A stretch of DNA of 64,000 nt. Source: Mesonia maritima. GTDB taxonomy: Bacteria > Bacteroidota > Bacteroidia > Flavobacteriales > Flavobacteriaceae. The DNA lies in NCBI RefSeq assembly GCF_042433895.1, contig NZ_JBHLUA010000027.1, positions 1 through 64,000 of the forward strand. The letters are read 5' to 3'. Made by a program: the position numbers and the translations under genes. Position 1 is the stretch's first letter. Every line of letters starts with the position of its first letter. Below, in pieces: positions 18,033-26,844 of the stretch. The notes below the pieces were generated by a model. That model was not told the DNA's origin. It saw only the letters and a program-made list of their open reading frames with translations, and did not search any database.

Positions 18033-18120
18033 CTCGGGGCAAGCCTATGAGGTATGAACTGTAAAACCTTTTTATAATTTCGAGGCAAGCCTTGCGGGCA
18101 TTATACCTTTTGGCGGCGCC
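18033..18120 (+). repeat. Dispersed intergenic element, copy 1
   Basis: This shares three exact blocks, in order and nearly equal spacing, with 44311-44398 read on the minus strand: CTCGGGGCAAGC, CGAGGCAAGCCT and ATTATACCTTTTGG followed by a GGCG block. It contains short hairpins (CCTC/GAGG, and the palindrome AGGCAAGCCT). It ends 17 bases before the PIG-L start codon, in the same orientation relative to its gene as copy 2. Confidence 0.85.
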
Positions 18121-18137
18121 AGTAAAAAACCCTTCAA

Positions 18138-20627
18138 ATGAAGAAAATTCTAGTTTTAGGTTTAGCATTTTCCATAAACTTTAGCAACGCCCAAACCCCA
18201 GAAAAACTCAACAGTTCCGAAATTTATCAAGCAATTGAACAACTCAATTTTTTGGGTTCGGTATTATATCTTGCGGCGCATCCAGACGATGAAAACACAA
18301 AACTAATTTCTTATTTTTCAAATAAAGTTCACGCCAGAACTGCTTATCTTTCTTTAACGCGTGGCGATGGCGGACAAAATTTAATTGGTCCCGAAATTAG
18401 AGAATCGCTAGGTTTAATTAGAACACAAGAATTATTAGCAGCACGTAAAATCGATGGCGGACAACAATTTTTTTCTCGTGCAAATGATTTTGGCTATTCA
18501 AAAACGCCACAAGAAACCTTAGAAATTTGGAATGAAAATGAAGTTTTAAGCGATGTAGTTTGGGTAATTCGAAAATTTCAACCCGATGTAATTATTAATC
18601 GTTTCGATCATAGGACCGAAGGAACTACACACGGTCATCATACCGCATCAGCGCAATTAAGTTTGGAAGCTTTTAAAATTGCAAATGATAAAAATGCGTT
18701 TTCCGACCAATTAAAGTTTTACGATACGTGGCAACCTAAACGCTTATTTTTTAATACGTCGTGGTGGTTTTATGGAAGCCAAGAAAAATTTGAAGAAGCC
18801 GATAAATCTTCGATGATGAGCGTAGATGTTGGAACTTATTTTCCGTTAAAAGGAATATCTAACACTGAAATTGCTTCAAAAAGTAGAAGTCAGCATAAAT
18901 CGCAAGGTTTTGGAAATACACCAAATCGCGGAACTGAAAACGAGTATATTGAATTAATTAAAGGCGATTTTCCTAAAAATTCTAACTCTGTGTTTGAAGG
19001 AATCGATACCAGCTGGAATCGTGTAAAAGGCGGAAAGAAGATTGGCGAAATATTAGAAGAGGTTTTAAATAATTATGATTTTAAAAATCCTTCTAAAAGT
19101 TTACCTAATCTTGTAAAAGCTTATCAATTCGTACAGAAACTTGAAAATGAACATTGGAAACGAATTAAAACTAACGAGCTTAAAAAAATAATTTTAGCCT
19201 GTTCAGGAATGTATCTTGAAGCAGTAAGTTCGGAAGAATTAGCAACGCCTTCAGAAAAAATTCAACTTAAAATTGAAGCTATTAATAGAAGTGAAACTAA
19301 CATTCAGTTAAAGGAAATCACTATAAATCCGTTACAGAAAAAACTTTCTATTCAGCAAAATTTAGCTTTCAACACCGATTTTACGCAGGAAACAACAATA
19401 GAAATTCCTGAAAATTTTTCTTACTCCAATCCGTATTGGTTAGAAGAAGAAAGTAGTTTAGGAATGTATACTGTAAAAAATCAACAACAACGTGGTTTGC
19501 CAGAAAACCAGCCAACGTTAACCGCTGAATTCACACTAGATTTTGGAAAAACTTCCATTTCATTTGAAAAACCGATCGTTTATAAAACGAACGATCCTGT
19601 AAAAGGAGAAGTTTACAAACCCTTTTCAATCGTTCCAAAAGTATCGATCGCTACAGAAAATTCTACCGTTGTTTTTAATTCAGAAGAAGCTAAAGAAATT
19701 ACGGTAAATCTAAAAGCGTTTGCAGATAATGTTAAGGGAGAATTAAAAATTTCAGCACCAAAAAATTGGAAAATTTCACCTGAAAAAGTGGCGGTTGATT
19801 TCAATAAAAAAGGAGAATCTAAAAAATATACCTTTACCGTAATTCCACCGAAAGAAAAAAGTGAAGTTTTTATTTCGCCTGTTTTTAAAACTGAATCACA
19901 AACTTTCTCGCAAGAACTTGAACTTATAGAGTACGATCACATTCCTACGCAAACTGTTTTAAAACCTGCAAAAACCAAATTCATTAAACTTTCTATTGAA
20001 AAACGCGGAAATAAAATTGCTTATATTGAAGGCGCCGGAGATGTTGTTCCTGAAAGTTTACGAATAATTGGTTACCAAGTAGATATACTTACGCCAGAAG
20101 AAATAACCGCAGAAAACTTAAAAAAATACGATGCTGTAGTCATCGGAATTCGCGCTTATAATACGGTTGAAAGTTTAGCTTACAAACAACCAATTTTATA
20201 TGATTTTGTTGCAAATGGCGGAAATATGATTGTACAATACAATACAAATCGCGGATTAAAAACCGATAACCTCTCTCCTTTTTCACTAGAATTATCACGT
20301 GATCGCGTAACCGATGAATATTCTAATGTTGACTTTTTAGCGCCAAAGCATCCTGTTTTAAATTATCCAAATAAAATAACTTCAGCAGATTTTGAAGGTT
20401 GGGTTCAAGAAAGAGGACTTTATTTTCCCGATAAATGGGATGAAAACTTTACGCCAATTTTTGGCATGCACGATAAAAATGAAACTGAAACAAAAGGAAG
20501 TCTTTTAGTCGCTCCCTACGGAAAAGGCTATTATATTTATACAGGTTTAAGTTTTTTTAGAGAATTTCCCGCCGGAGTTTCCGGAGCATATCGCCTTTTT
20601 GCCAATTTAATTTCAATAGGAAAATAA
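18138..20627 (+). CDS. Secreted PIG-L family deacetylase with C-terminal amidotransferase-like domain
   Basis: 829 residues. A signal peptide ends near residue 19 (SNAQ). The PIG-L/LmbE domain spans about 36-300 with the zinc and catalytic motif AHPDDE at 47-52 and the second zinc site HGHH at 165-168. A beta-rich middle follows, and a C-terminal domain (about 635-829) resembles class I glutamine-amidotransferase/ThuA folds (VVIGIRAYNT, FVANGGNMIVQYNT). PIG-L enzymes remove N-acetyl groups from amino sugars or sugar conjugates. The signal peptide puts this one in the periplasm or outside. It overlaps the next ORF by one base and heads a PIG-L, microprotein and Na+ symporter operon, suggesting that its product is imported. 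Confidence 0.88.
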   Translation: MKKILVLGLAFSINFSNAQTPEKLNSSEIYQAIEQLNFLGSVLYLAAHPDDENTKLISYFSNKVHARTAYLSLTRGDGGQNLIGPEIRESLGLIRTQELLAARKIDGGQQFFSRANDFGYSKTPQETLEIWNENEVLSDVVWVIRKFQPDVIINRFDHRTEGTTHGHHTASAQLSLEAFKIANDKNAFSDQLKFYDTWQPKRLFFNTSWWFYGSQEKFEEADKSSMMSVDVGTYFPLKGISNTEIASKSRSQHKSQGFGNTPNRGTENEYIELIKGDFPKNSNSVFEGIDTSWNRVKGGKKIGEILEEVLNNYDFKNPSKSLPNLVKAYQFVQKLENEHWKRIKTNELKKIILACSGMYLEAVSSEELATPSEKIQLKIEAINRSETNIQLKEITINPLQKKLSIQQNLAFNTDFTQETTIEIPENFSYSNPYWLEEESSLGMYTVKNQQQRGLPENQPTLTAEFTLDFGKTSISFEKPIVYKTNDPVKGEVYKPFSIVPKVSIATENSTVVFNSEEAKEITVNLKAFADNVKGELKISAPKNWKISPEKVAVDFNKKGESKKYTFTVIPPKEKSEVFISPVFKTESQTFSQELELIEYDHIPTQTVLKPAKTKFIKLSIEKRGNKIAYIEGAGDVVPESLRIIGYQVDILTPEEITAENLKKYDAVVIGIRAYNTVESLAYKQPILYDFVANGGNMIVQYNTNRGLKTDNLSPFSLELSRDRVTDEYSNVDFLAPKHPVLNYPNKITSADFEGWVQERGLYFPDKWDENFTPIFGMHDKNETETKGSLLVAPYGKGYYIYTGLSFFREFPAGVSGAYRLFANLISIGK

Positions 20628-20737
20628 TGAAAGAGAAACCAGAAAAATATTATTGGAAAAGTGCATATACGTTTATGCTGGTAGCGAATTTAATTTATTG
20701 GATTGGCTTTTTCATCATCATGAAATTCTTCGCCTAA
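20627..20737 (+). CDS. 36-residue membrane microprotein between PIG-L and symporter
   Basis: The ATG (20627-20629) shares its A with the TAA of the PIG-L gene, and the stop at 20735-20737 is 10 bases before the symporter ATG. The peptide starts MKEKPEKYYW and then has a single hydrophobic helix (about 15-34) ending in KFFA. Coding is supported by the TAATG coupling, the charged-then-hydrophobic pattern and the lack of any spare intergenic DNA. The position matches small accessory subunits known for some sodium/solute symporters, but I cannot assign a family. Confidence 0.65.
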   Translation: MKEKPEKYYWKSAYTFMLVANLIYWIGFFIIMKFFA

Positions 20738-20747
20738 ACACGTACTT

Positions 20748-22433
20748 ATGCATTATATCGATTTAATTGTACTTATAGCCACGCTTTCGTTTATCGTTAT
20801 TTTTGGCTACTACAGTAATCGAAAAAACAAATCGGTTAGTGATTATTTAAAAGGCGGAAATGAAGCTCGTTGGTGGACTGTTGGCCTTTCGGTTATGGCA
20901 ACGCAAGCCAGCGCAATTACTTTTCTTTCAACTCCGGGGCAAGCTTTTCATAGCGGAATGGGTTTTGTACAATTTTACATTGGACTTCCTATTGCGATGA
21001 TTGTTATTTGTATGGTTTTCGTTCCAATTTATCATCGCTTAAAAGTTTATACCGCTTATGAATATTTAGAGAGCAGGTTCGATTTAAAAACCCGAACGCT
21101 TACGGCTTTATTATTTCTCGTTCAACGGGGTTTGGCGGCAGGAATCACCATTTTTGCTCCCGCAATAGTTTTGTCTGCCGTTTTAGGCTGGAATTTAGTT
21201 ACGCTGAATGTAATCATCGGGATTTTAGTAATTATTTACACAGTTTCCGGCGGTACTAAAGCGGTAAGTACAACCCAAAAACAGCAAATGGCAGTAATTT
21301 TTATAGGAATGATTACCGCTTTTTTTGTCATTACAAGTTACTTGCCTGAAGATATTACTTTTTCTCATGCGCTCGAAATTGCCGGCGCAAGCGGAAAAAT
21401 GGAAATTCTGGATTTTTCATTCAGTTTAGAAAATCGTTATACGTTTTGGAGCGGAATTATTGGCGGAACTTTTTTAGCACTCTCCTATTTTGGTACAGAC
21501 CAAAGTCAAGTGCAACGTTATTTATCGGCGCGTTCGCTTCGGCAAAGTCAAATGGGATTAATTTTTAATGGTTTTTTAAAAGTTCCGATGCAGTTTTTTA
21601 TTCTTCTGGTTGGAATTATGCTTTTTGTATTTTATCAATTTAATGATGCGCCGTTGAATTTTAATCCAGCCGCAAAAAATGCTGTGGTTAATACTGAATA
21701 TGAAACTGAATATAATCAGCTTCAAGATAAATTGCATGAAAACCGACAAAAAACGTCTGAAACAGCGCTTAAATATGTAAAGGTTTCTGAAGAAAATTCC
21801 CTTCAGAAGGAGAAAATAAAAAGTCAATTAAATGAATTGAATGCGAATGAGATTCAATTACGTGAAGAGGGAAATAAATTAGTTGAAAAAGCAAATAAAA
21901 CTGTTGAAACGAACGATAAAGATTATGTTTTCATTCATTTTATTCTGAATAATTTACCGCGCGGTTTAATTGGTTTATTATTGGCGGTAATTTTAAGTGC
22001 GGCAATGTCTTCGACCGCTTCAGAATTAAATTCTTTAGCTTCTACCACGGTAATTGATTTGTATAAAAGAAATGTTTCAGAAGAAAAAACCGACGCTCAT
22101 TTTTTAAAAGCTTCGAAATGGTTCACGTTACTGTGGGGAATTTTAGCAATTTTATTTGCCTGTACCGCAGATTTATTTGATAATTTAATACAGATTGTAA
22201 ATATTATCGGCTCGATTTTCTACGGAAATGTATTGGGAATTTTTCTACTTGCTTTCTTTATAAAATTTGTAAGAAGTAATGCCACGTTTATTGCGGCTAT
22301 AATTACACAAATTATCGTAATTATTGGTTGGTGGTTCGATTGGATGCCTTATTTATGGCTGAATTTATTCGGTTGTTTATTGGTGATGATCTTGGCTATT
22401 ATTCTTCAAACTTTTACAAACTCTAAAAAATAA
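20748..22433 (+). CDS. Sodium:solute symporter (SSS family) with charged helical insertion
   Basis: 561 residues with about 13 membrane helices in the LeuT-like SSS layout. Hallmarks include GGNEARWWTVGLSVMATQAS near 36-55 with the unwound first helix, and the AAMSSTASELNSLASTT motif near 415-431 that normally carries Na+ site serines. Residues about 311-390 form a long charged, coiled-coil-like insertion (Glu/Lys/Gln-rich) between two membrane helices, absent from classical PutP or vSGLT. The transporter likely imports the small product of the cotranscribed PIG-L deacetylase. Substrate unknown. Confidence 0.88.
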   Translation: MHYIDLIVLIATLSFIVIFGYYSNRKNKSVSDYLKGGNEARWWTVGLSVMATQASAITFLSTPGQAFHSGMGFVQFYIGLPIAMIVICMVFVPIYHRLKVYTAYEYLESRFDLKTRTLTALLFLVQRGLAAGITIFAPAIVLSAVLGWNLVTLNVIIGILVIIYTVSGGTKAVSTTQKQQMAVIFIGMITAFFVITSYLPEDITFSHALEIAGASGKMEILDFSFSLENRYTFWSGIIGGTFLALSYFGTDQSQVQRYLSARSLRQSQMGLIFNGFLKVPMQFFILLVGIMLFVFYQFNDAPLNFNPAAKNAVVNTEYETEYNQLQDKLHENRQKTSETALKYVKVSEENSLQKEKIKSQLNELNANEIQLREEGNKLVEKANKTVETNDKDYVFIHFILNNLPRGLIGLLLAVILSAAMSSTASELNSLASTTVIDLYKRNVSEEKTDAHFLKASKWFTLLWGILAILFACTADLFDNLIQIVNIIGSIFYGNVLGIFLLAFFIKFVRSNATFIAAIITQIIVIIGWWFDWMPYLWLNLFGCLLVMILAIILQTFTNSKK

Positions 22434-22436
22434 ATT

Positions 22437-22467
22437 AAAAAAGGGCTTTATTTTAAAGCCCTTTTTT
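22437..22467. terminator. Bidirectional terminator
   Basis: AAAAAAGGGCTTTA pairs with TAAAGCCCTTTTTT. It lies between the convergent symporter and DUF2911 genes. Confidence 0.9.
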
Positions 22468-22485
22468 AATTGTAAGAAATGAGTT

Positions 22486-23325
22486 TTACTTACTCCATTC
22501 TTCAATAGACTCTTCATTCATTTTTACATAATCATCATTTCCTGCTTTTTGCGCACTTTTTAAAGATAATTCAGCAGTTTTAATGGCATCTTTTTTCATT
22601 CCCATTTTAGCTTGAATAAGCGATTTTCTGCGAAGCATCCAAAATGGAGTTTCTTCTTGCATATCAATAGCTTTATTTATCCATTCTAACGACTGTTTCA
22701 TGTCTTTTACTTCTTCAAAATAATAATTTGCCGCAGCATAATAATCGTTTGAAGTTGGGTTCGCTTTCATAGTCGTTTTTATACTTTCCATTACCATTTC
22801 GTCTGTAGGAACTTCAATTGGTAAATAAGCTACGGTTGATTCCCAAAGAAAATTAAGCACAGCAGAACTGTTGGTTAATTCGTCGATAACAATGGTGAAC
22901 GTTTCCATATCGAATGGCATACTATCTGTATTCGCTTCTACTTTTAAAGCTACTTTACTTTCATCCCATTGTTTTGGTAATCCCCAATTTGAAACATCGG
23001 AATAAAAAATTACTTCCCAGTTTTCTTCCATTGGAATCGTGAAAATCGCGTAAGTACCTTTTTTTAGTTTTTTTCCTTTAATTACCACATCGTCACTAAA
23101 CGTGATTTTTGTATTTTCATTGGCACCTGTTCTCCACATTTTATCATAAGGAACTAAGTCTCCGAAAATTGTTCTTCCACGCATTGAAGGTCTGGAATAT
23201 TCTACAGTAATATCTGTTAAGCCTACTTTTTGCTCTAATTTACCAAATGGACTTGGTTGTGGAGCTTTTACTTGTGCGTTTACCATTGCACTAAATAAAA
23301 ATAATACAAATACTAATTTTTTCAT
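22486..23325 (-). CDS. Exported DUF2911 protein with C-terminal helical repeats
   Basis: 279 residues. The signal peptide ends VNAQ (residue 18). The DUF2911 domain (about 25-170) starts with the typical PSPFGKLEQKVGLTDITVEY and includes MRGRTIFGDLVPYDKMWRTGAN. The C-terminal 90 residues are helical and TPR-like (AANYYFEEVKDMKQSLEWINKAI). DUF2911 proteins are common exported proteins of Bacteroidota with no established activity. Monocistronic. Confidence 0.85.
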   Translation of the reverse strand: MKKLVFVLFLFSAMVNAQVKAPQPSPFGKLEQKVGLTDITVEYSRPSMRGRTIFGDLVPYDKMWRTGANENTKITFSDDVVIKGKKLKKGTYAIFTIPMEENWEVIFYSDVSNWGLPKQWDESKVALKVEANTDSMPFDMETFTIVIDELTNSSAVLNFLWESTVAYLPIEVPTDEMVMESIKTTMKANPTSNDYYAAANYYFEEVKDMKQSLEWINKAIDMQEETPFWMLRRKSLIQAKMGMKKDAIKTAELSLKSAQKAGNDDYVKMNEESIEEWSK

Positions 23326-23471
23326 GGTTATTGGTTTACTATTTTAAAGGTAAAAATAGCCTAAATATTTTGTTTTTCAGCGTGTAGAAAACAACTTTTA
23401 TAGAATGTTTCACTTAAAAAATTATCATTAAAGCGTTTTGCTTGTTATATTTACGGTATGATCTTTTTGGT

Positions 23472-25709
23472 ATGAAAAAAACATTACTTTCTTTAGTCGC
23501 ATTTTTAATTAGTTTACTAGGCTTTAGTCAAAATTATTGGACAAAAATTAGCGCTCCGCCTTCGCAAAAAAATATTTTAAATAAAAATCTAGAAGTTACT
23601 GGTAATACTTTCTACTCCTTGAATAATGAAGCTTTTGTGGCAGACTTAAATAATGCTCCTTTTAGAAATTCTACTGAAAACAGCCCTGTAAAAATTGCTA
23701 TTCCTATTGGAGAAAATGAATTTAAATCTTTTGAAATTTTTAAAACACGAACGCTAAGTAAAGAATTAGCCGCAAAATTTCCCTCAATTCAATCGTTTAT
23801 AGGAACAACAAGTGATAAAAAAAATAACTTAAGACTTACCATAACTCCGCATGGAATTTTCGGAATGGTAAGTACTGGAGCAAAATTAACCTATATAAAT
23901 CCGAATTCTATAAACGGAAATATCTATACCGTATTTAAAAAGAATTCAATTACAGAAACAGATACATTCTTAAATTGTTTGGTAGCATCTTCTAATAATT
24001 TTGAAGAAAAAAACACACCGGTAACCCAAGCCGATGTTGATGACGCAGTTCTGAGAACTTATGAATTAGCTGTGGCAACAACTGGAGAATATGCTCAATT
24101 TCATATTTCGAATATGGGATTACAAGGCGCATCTACCACGCAACAACGTGCAGGAGTTTTATCGGCAATTGCAGCTACAATCGACAGAGTAAATGAAATA
24201 TATGAGCGTGATTTAGCAGTAACTTTTACCTTAGTTCCCGATAATGAAGACATTATATTTTTGAATCCTAATAGCGACCCTTTTAGTAATTATAATACTG
24301 GTCAATTAATAGGTCAAAGTCAAAATACTATTGATAACATTATCGGTTCTGGCAATTACGATATTGGCCATACATTTAGTACTGGCGCTGGTGGTTTGGC
24401 TCAACTTTTTTCAGTTTGTAATAACTCCGTTAAAGCGTTAGGCGTTACCGGAATTTCTCAACCTATTGGCGATCCTTTCGCGGTAGATTATGTGGCGCAT
24501 GAATTAGGACATCAATTTGGAGCAAATCACACTTTCAATGGTCAAAATGGAAGTTGTAGTGGAAATGAAAATAACAATACTGCTATAGAACCAGGTAGCG
24601 GAACTACAATTATGGCCTATGCAGGTTTGTGTCCCGGAGAAAATATTCAGTTTTCTAGTGATCCTTATTTTCACGCAATAAGTATTGATGAAATTTATAA
24701 TAACATTTCAAATGGAAGCGGAAGTTTTTGCCCAGATAATTCCTCTATAAATAATCAGGCTCCGGTTATACAATCTATTCCAAATTATACCATTCCTAGA
24801 TCTACAGCATTTGTCTTAACTGCGAATGCTAGCGATCCAGACAACGATCAATTAACCTATTGTTGGGAACAAACCGATGCTGGTTTTGCTCCTTCTCCGC
24901 CATCAGCTTTCGCTACAAGTGGTGCTTTATTTAGATCTAGAATACCTGTGAGTTCATCTAGCCGGTATTTTCCTGAATTAGCACAAATTTCAACCGGAAA
25001 TTTAGATCCTGAATGGGAAGTTATTCCAATGGTTTCGAGAAGTTTAAATTTTAGCGTTACCGTAAGAGATAATAACCCGCTTGGCGGACAGAGTTCTCGA
25101 GAAAATGTAACTGTGAATGTTGTCAATAGCGGACCTTTTCGAATTTTATCTCAAAATAGCAGTGGTATTTCTTATAGTCAAAATGAAAGTGTACCGATAA
25201 TTTGGAATGTTGGCGGCACAAACGGAAATGGAATAAATACTCAAACAGTCGATATTTTCCTTTCTTATGATAGTGGTGAAAATTTCACAGAACTTGTTGC
25301 CGATAATGTTCCTAACGATGGTTCGCATAATATTGTAACTCCTGTAGGAACTGCTTCTACAGAATGCAGAATAATGGTAAAAGCGGTTGATAATATTTTT
25401 TTAACTGTAAATGAAGAGGATTTTGAAATAACAACCAATGTGTTGAATACACCAAGTGTAAAAGATATAGAATTTGCGCTTTACCCAAATCCTACTTCGG
25501 GAAAATTCACCATTGATTTAATGAATACAGACGGAAAGAAACAGACCGTAAGAATTTTCGATATTAATGGAAAATTAATTCACCAAAAAGAATTGAATTC
25601 TTCCTTGGTAAGACACTCTGTTGAATTAGGAAATCCGCAAAGTGGAATTTACCTCGTTGAAATCTCTAACGGTAGTTCCAAGATTATCAAAAAATTAATT
25701 ATTAAATAA
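23472..25709 (+). CDS. T9SS-secreted reprolysin-like zinc metalloprotease
   Basis: 745 residues from ATG 23472. A TTG-initiated extension from 23442 would spoil the signal peptide and is rejected. The signal peptide ends GFSQ. A propeptide-like region precedes a metzincin domain with the zinc motif HELGHQFGANH (His343, Glu344, His347, His353) and a downstream Met-turn candidate (TIMAYAG). Beta-sandwich domains follow. The last 75 residues form a type A type IX secretion sorting domain, with ALYPNPTSGKFTI and a final Lys-rich KKLIIK. The mature protease should be exported across the outer membrane and either released or attached to the surface. Confidence 0.92.
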   Translation: MKKTLLSLVAFLISLLGFSQNYWTKISAPPSQKNILNKNLEVTGNTFYSLNNEAFVADLNNAPFRNSTENSPVKIAIPIGENEFKSFEIFKTRTLSKELAAKFPSIQSFIGTTSDKKNNLRLTITPHGIFGMVSTGAKLTYINPNSINGNIYTVFKKNSITETDTFLNCLVASSNNFEEKNTPVTQADVDDAVLRTYELAVATTGEYAQFHISNMGLQGASTTQQRAGVLSAIAATIDRVNEIYERDLAVTFTLVPDNEDIIFLNPNSDPFSNYNTGQLIGQSQNTIDNIIGSGNYDIGHTFSTGAGGLAQLFSVCNNSVKALGVTGISQPIGDPFAVDYVAHELGHQFGANHTFNGQNGSCSGNENNNTAIEPGSGTTIMAYAGLCPGENIQFSSDPYFHAISIDEIYNNISNGSGSFCPDNSSINNQAPVIQSIPNYTIPRSTAFVLTANASDPDNDQLTYCWEQTDAGFAPSPPSAFATSGALFRSRIPVSSSSRYFPELAQISTGNLDPEWEVIPMVSRSLNFSVTVRDNNPLGGQSSRENVTVNVVNSGPFRILSQNSSGISYSQNESVPIIWNVGGTNGNGINTQTVDIFLSYDSGENFTELVADNVPNDGSHNIVTPVGTASTECRIMVKAVDNIFLTVNEEDFEITTNVLNTPSVKDIEFALYPNPTSGKFTIDLMNTDGKKQTVRIFDINGKLIHQKELNSSLVRHSVELGNPQSGIYLVEISNGSSKIIKKLIIK

Positions 25710-25713
25710 ACTA

Positions 25714-25742
25714 AAAACCGCTTCAAATTTGAAGCGGTTTTT
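25714..25742. terminator. Bidirectional terminator
   Basis: AAAACCGCTTCAAA pairs with TTTGAAGCGGTTTT between the convergent protease and lipoprotein genes. Confidence 0.9.
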
Positions 25743-26255
25743 TTAATATTTTGCTTTTATTGAATCGATTCGTTGCGAGACGTTTTCATTTTTAAATTGA
25801 AGCAAAAGTTCATTATTTTCAACTTTTAATTTGCCGTTCTTTACTTCGTAATATCCTGCGGCGCCTTTGCAATAACAAAACATTCCGTGCAATAATTTCA
25901 CTTTAGATAATTCTTCATCATTCAACACCAATTTTTTTTCAGTATTAGGAATTTCAAATAAAATTTCTTCTTTATAATGACCGTCACTCGCCTGTTGATC
26001 CATATTTACAGCAAAAGTGTATTTTATAATCATCGTGTTTTCATTCGGTTTAAATTCGGGATATAATTTATTCGCGTTATCCTTTGAAAAGCTCATTGAG
26101 GTATTTTCCATAACCGTAATCGAACATTTTTCAGGCTCAGGACATTCACTTAATAAAATTAAAGAATTGGAATTCAATGAATTTTTAAAACTATCTTGTT
26201 GTGTGCTTTTACATGAAATTACCATAAAAAGGAAAAGGAAAAATGAATATTTCAT
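25743..26255 (-). CDS. Lipoprotein of unknown function
   Basis: 170 residues. A signal peptide ends in a lipobox-like MVISC with Cys15 as the lipidation site. The rest is a small beta-rich domain. A CYCKGAAG motif near residue 131 holds two cysteines two residues apart, and a third Cys pair (ECPEPEKC) lies near residue 40. These could form disulphides or bind metal. I do not recognise the family. Confidence 0.65.
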   Translation of the reverse strand: MKYSFFLFLFMVISCKSTQQDSFKNSLNSNSLILLSECPEPEKCSITVMENTSMSFSKDNANKLYPEFKPNENTMIIKYTFAVNMDQQASDGHYKEEILFEIPNTEKKLVLNDEELSKVKLLHGMFCYCKGAAGYYEVKNGKLKVENNELLLQFKNENVSQRIDSIKAKY

Positions 26256-26377
26256 ACCTGAATTTTTACTAAAAGTAACTTTTTCAGATTTAATCCTGCT
26301 CTATCTAAATAAAAGAATAACTTTTGTTTAACTTTTTTATTTTTACATTAAACAATAATAATTTTATTTTAGTAGGG

Positions 26378-26842
26378 ATGAAAATATACACGTTACATAA
26401 AAGACAAAATTTGCCGATTTCTATTGAAAAAGCATGGCAATTTTTAGCAGATCCCAAAAATTTAAAAGTCATTACTCCAGATTATATGGGGTTTGATATA
26501 AAAGGTGGTGCAGATCGCAAAATGTACCAAGGTCAGATAATTGAATATATTGTTACGCCACTTTTCGGAATTAAAACCAAATGGGTTACCGAAATTACCC
26601 ACATAAAAAACAAAGAATATTTTGTAGATGAACAACGCTTCGGACCTTATAAACTTTGGCATCACAAACATTTTATAAAAGAAATTGATGGCGGCGTAGA
26701 AATGGAAGATTTATTGCATTATAAATTGCCAATGGGAAAATTAGGGCAACTCGCTCATCCTTTTTTAGTAAAACCTAAATTGGAAGAAATTTTTGCCTAC
26801 AGAGAAAAAAAATTAGAAGAACTTTTCGGAAAACACAACTAA
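26378..26842 (+). CDS. SRPBCC-family protein
   Basis: 154 residues from ATG 26378, preceded by AGTAGGG. The TTG-initiated ORF from 26324 adds an implausible N-terminus. The START/Bet v1-like helix-grip fold is indicated by PISIEKAWQFLADPKNLKVI near 13-32, the central TKWVTEITHI strand and the C-terminal long helix. Such proteins bind hydrophobic ligands. It is followed three bases later by an SDR and then a photolyase, so the three genes form one operon, a set I recall as common in flavobacteria. Confidence 0.85.
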   Translation: MKIYTLHKRQNLPISIEKAWQFLADPKNLKVITPDYMGFDIKGGADRKMYQGQIIEYIVTPLFGIKTKWVTEITHIKNKEYFVDEQRFGPYKLWHHKHFIKEIDGGVEMEDLLHYKLPMGKLGQLAHPFLVKPKLEEIFAYREKKLEELFGKHN

Positions 26843-26844
26843 TT

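Noticed and set aside
23442..23471. Ten-codon N-terminal extension of the metalloprotease
   Set aside because: It begins with TTG and places extra residues before a good signal peptide starting at ATG 23472.
26324..26377. N-terminal extension of the SRPBCC protein
   Set aside because: It starts at TTG, is Phe/Asn-rich and low complexity, and the conserved domain begins right after ATG 26378.
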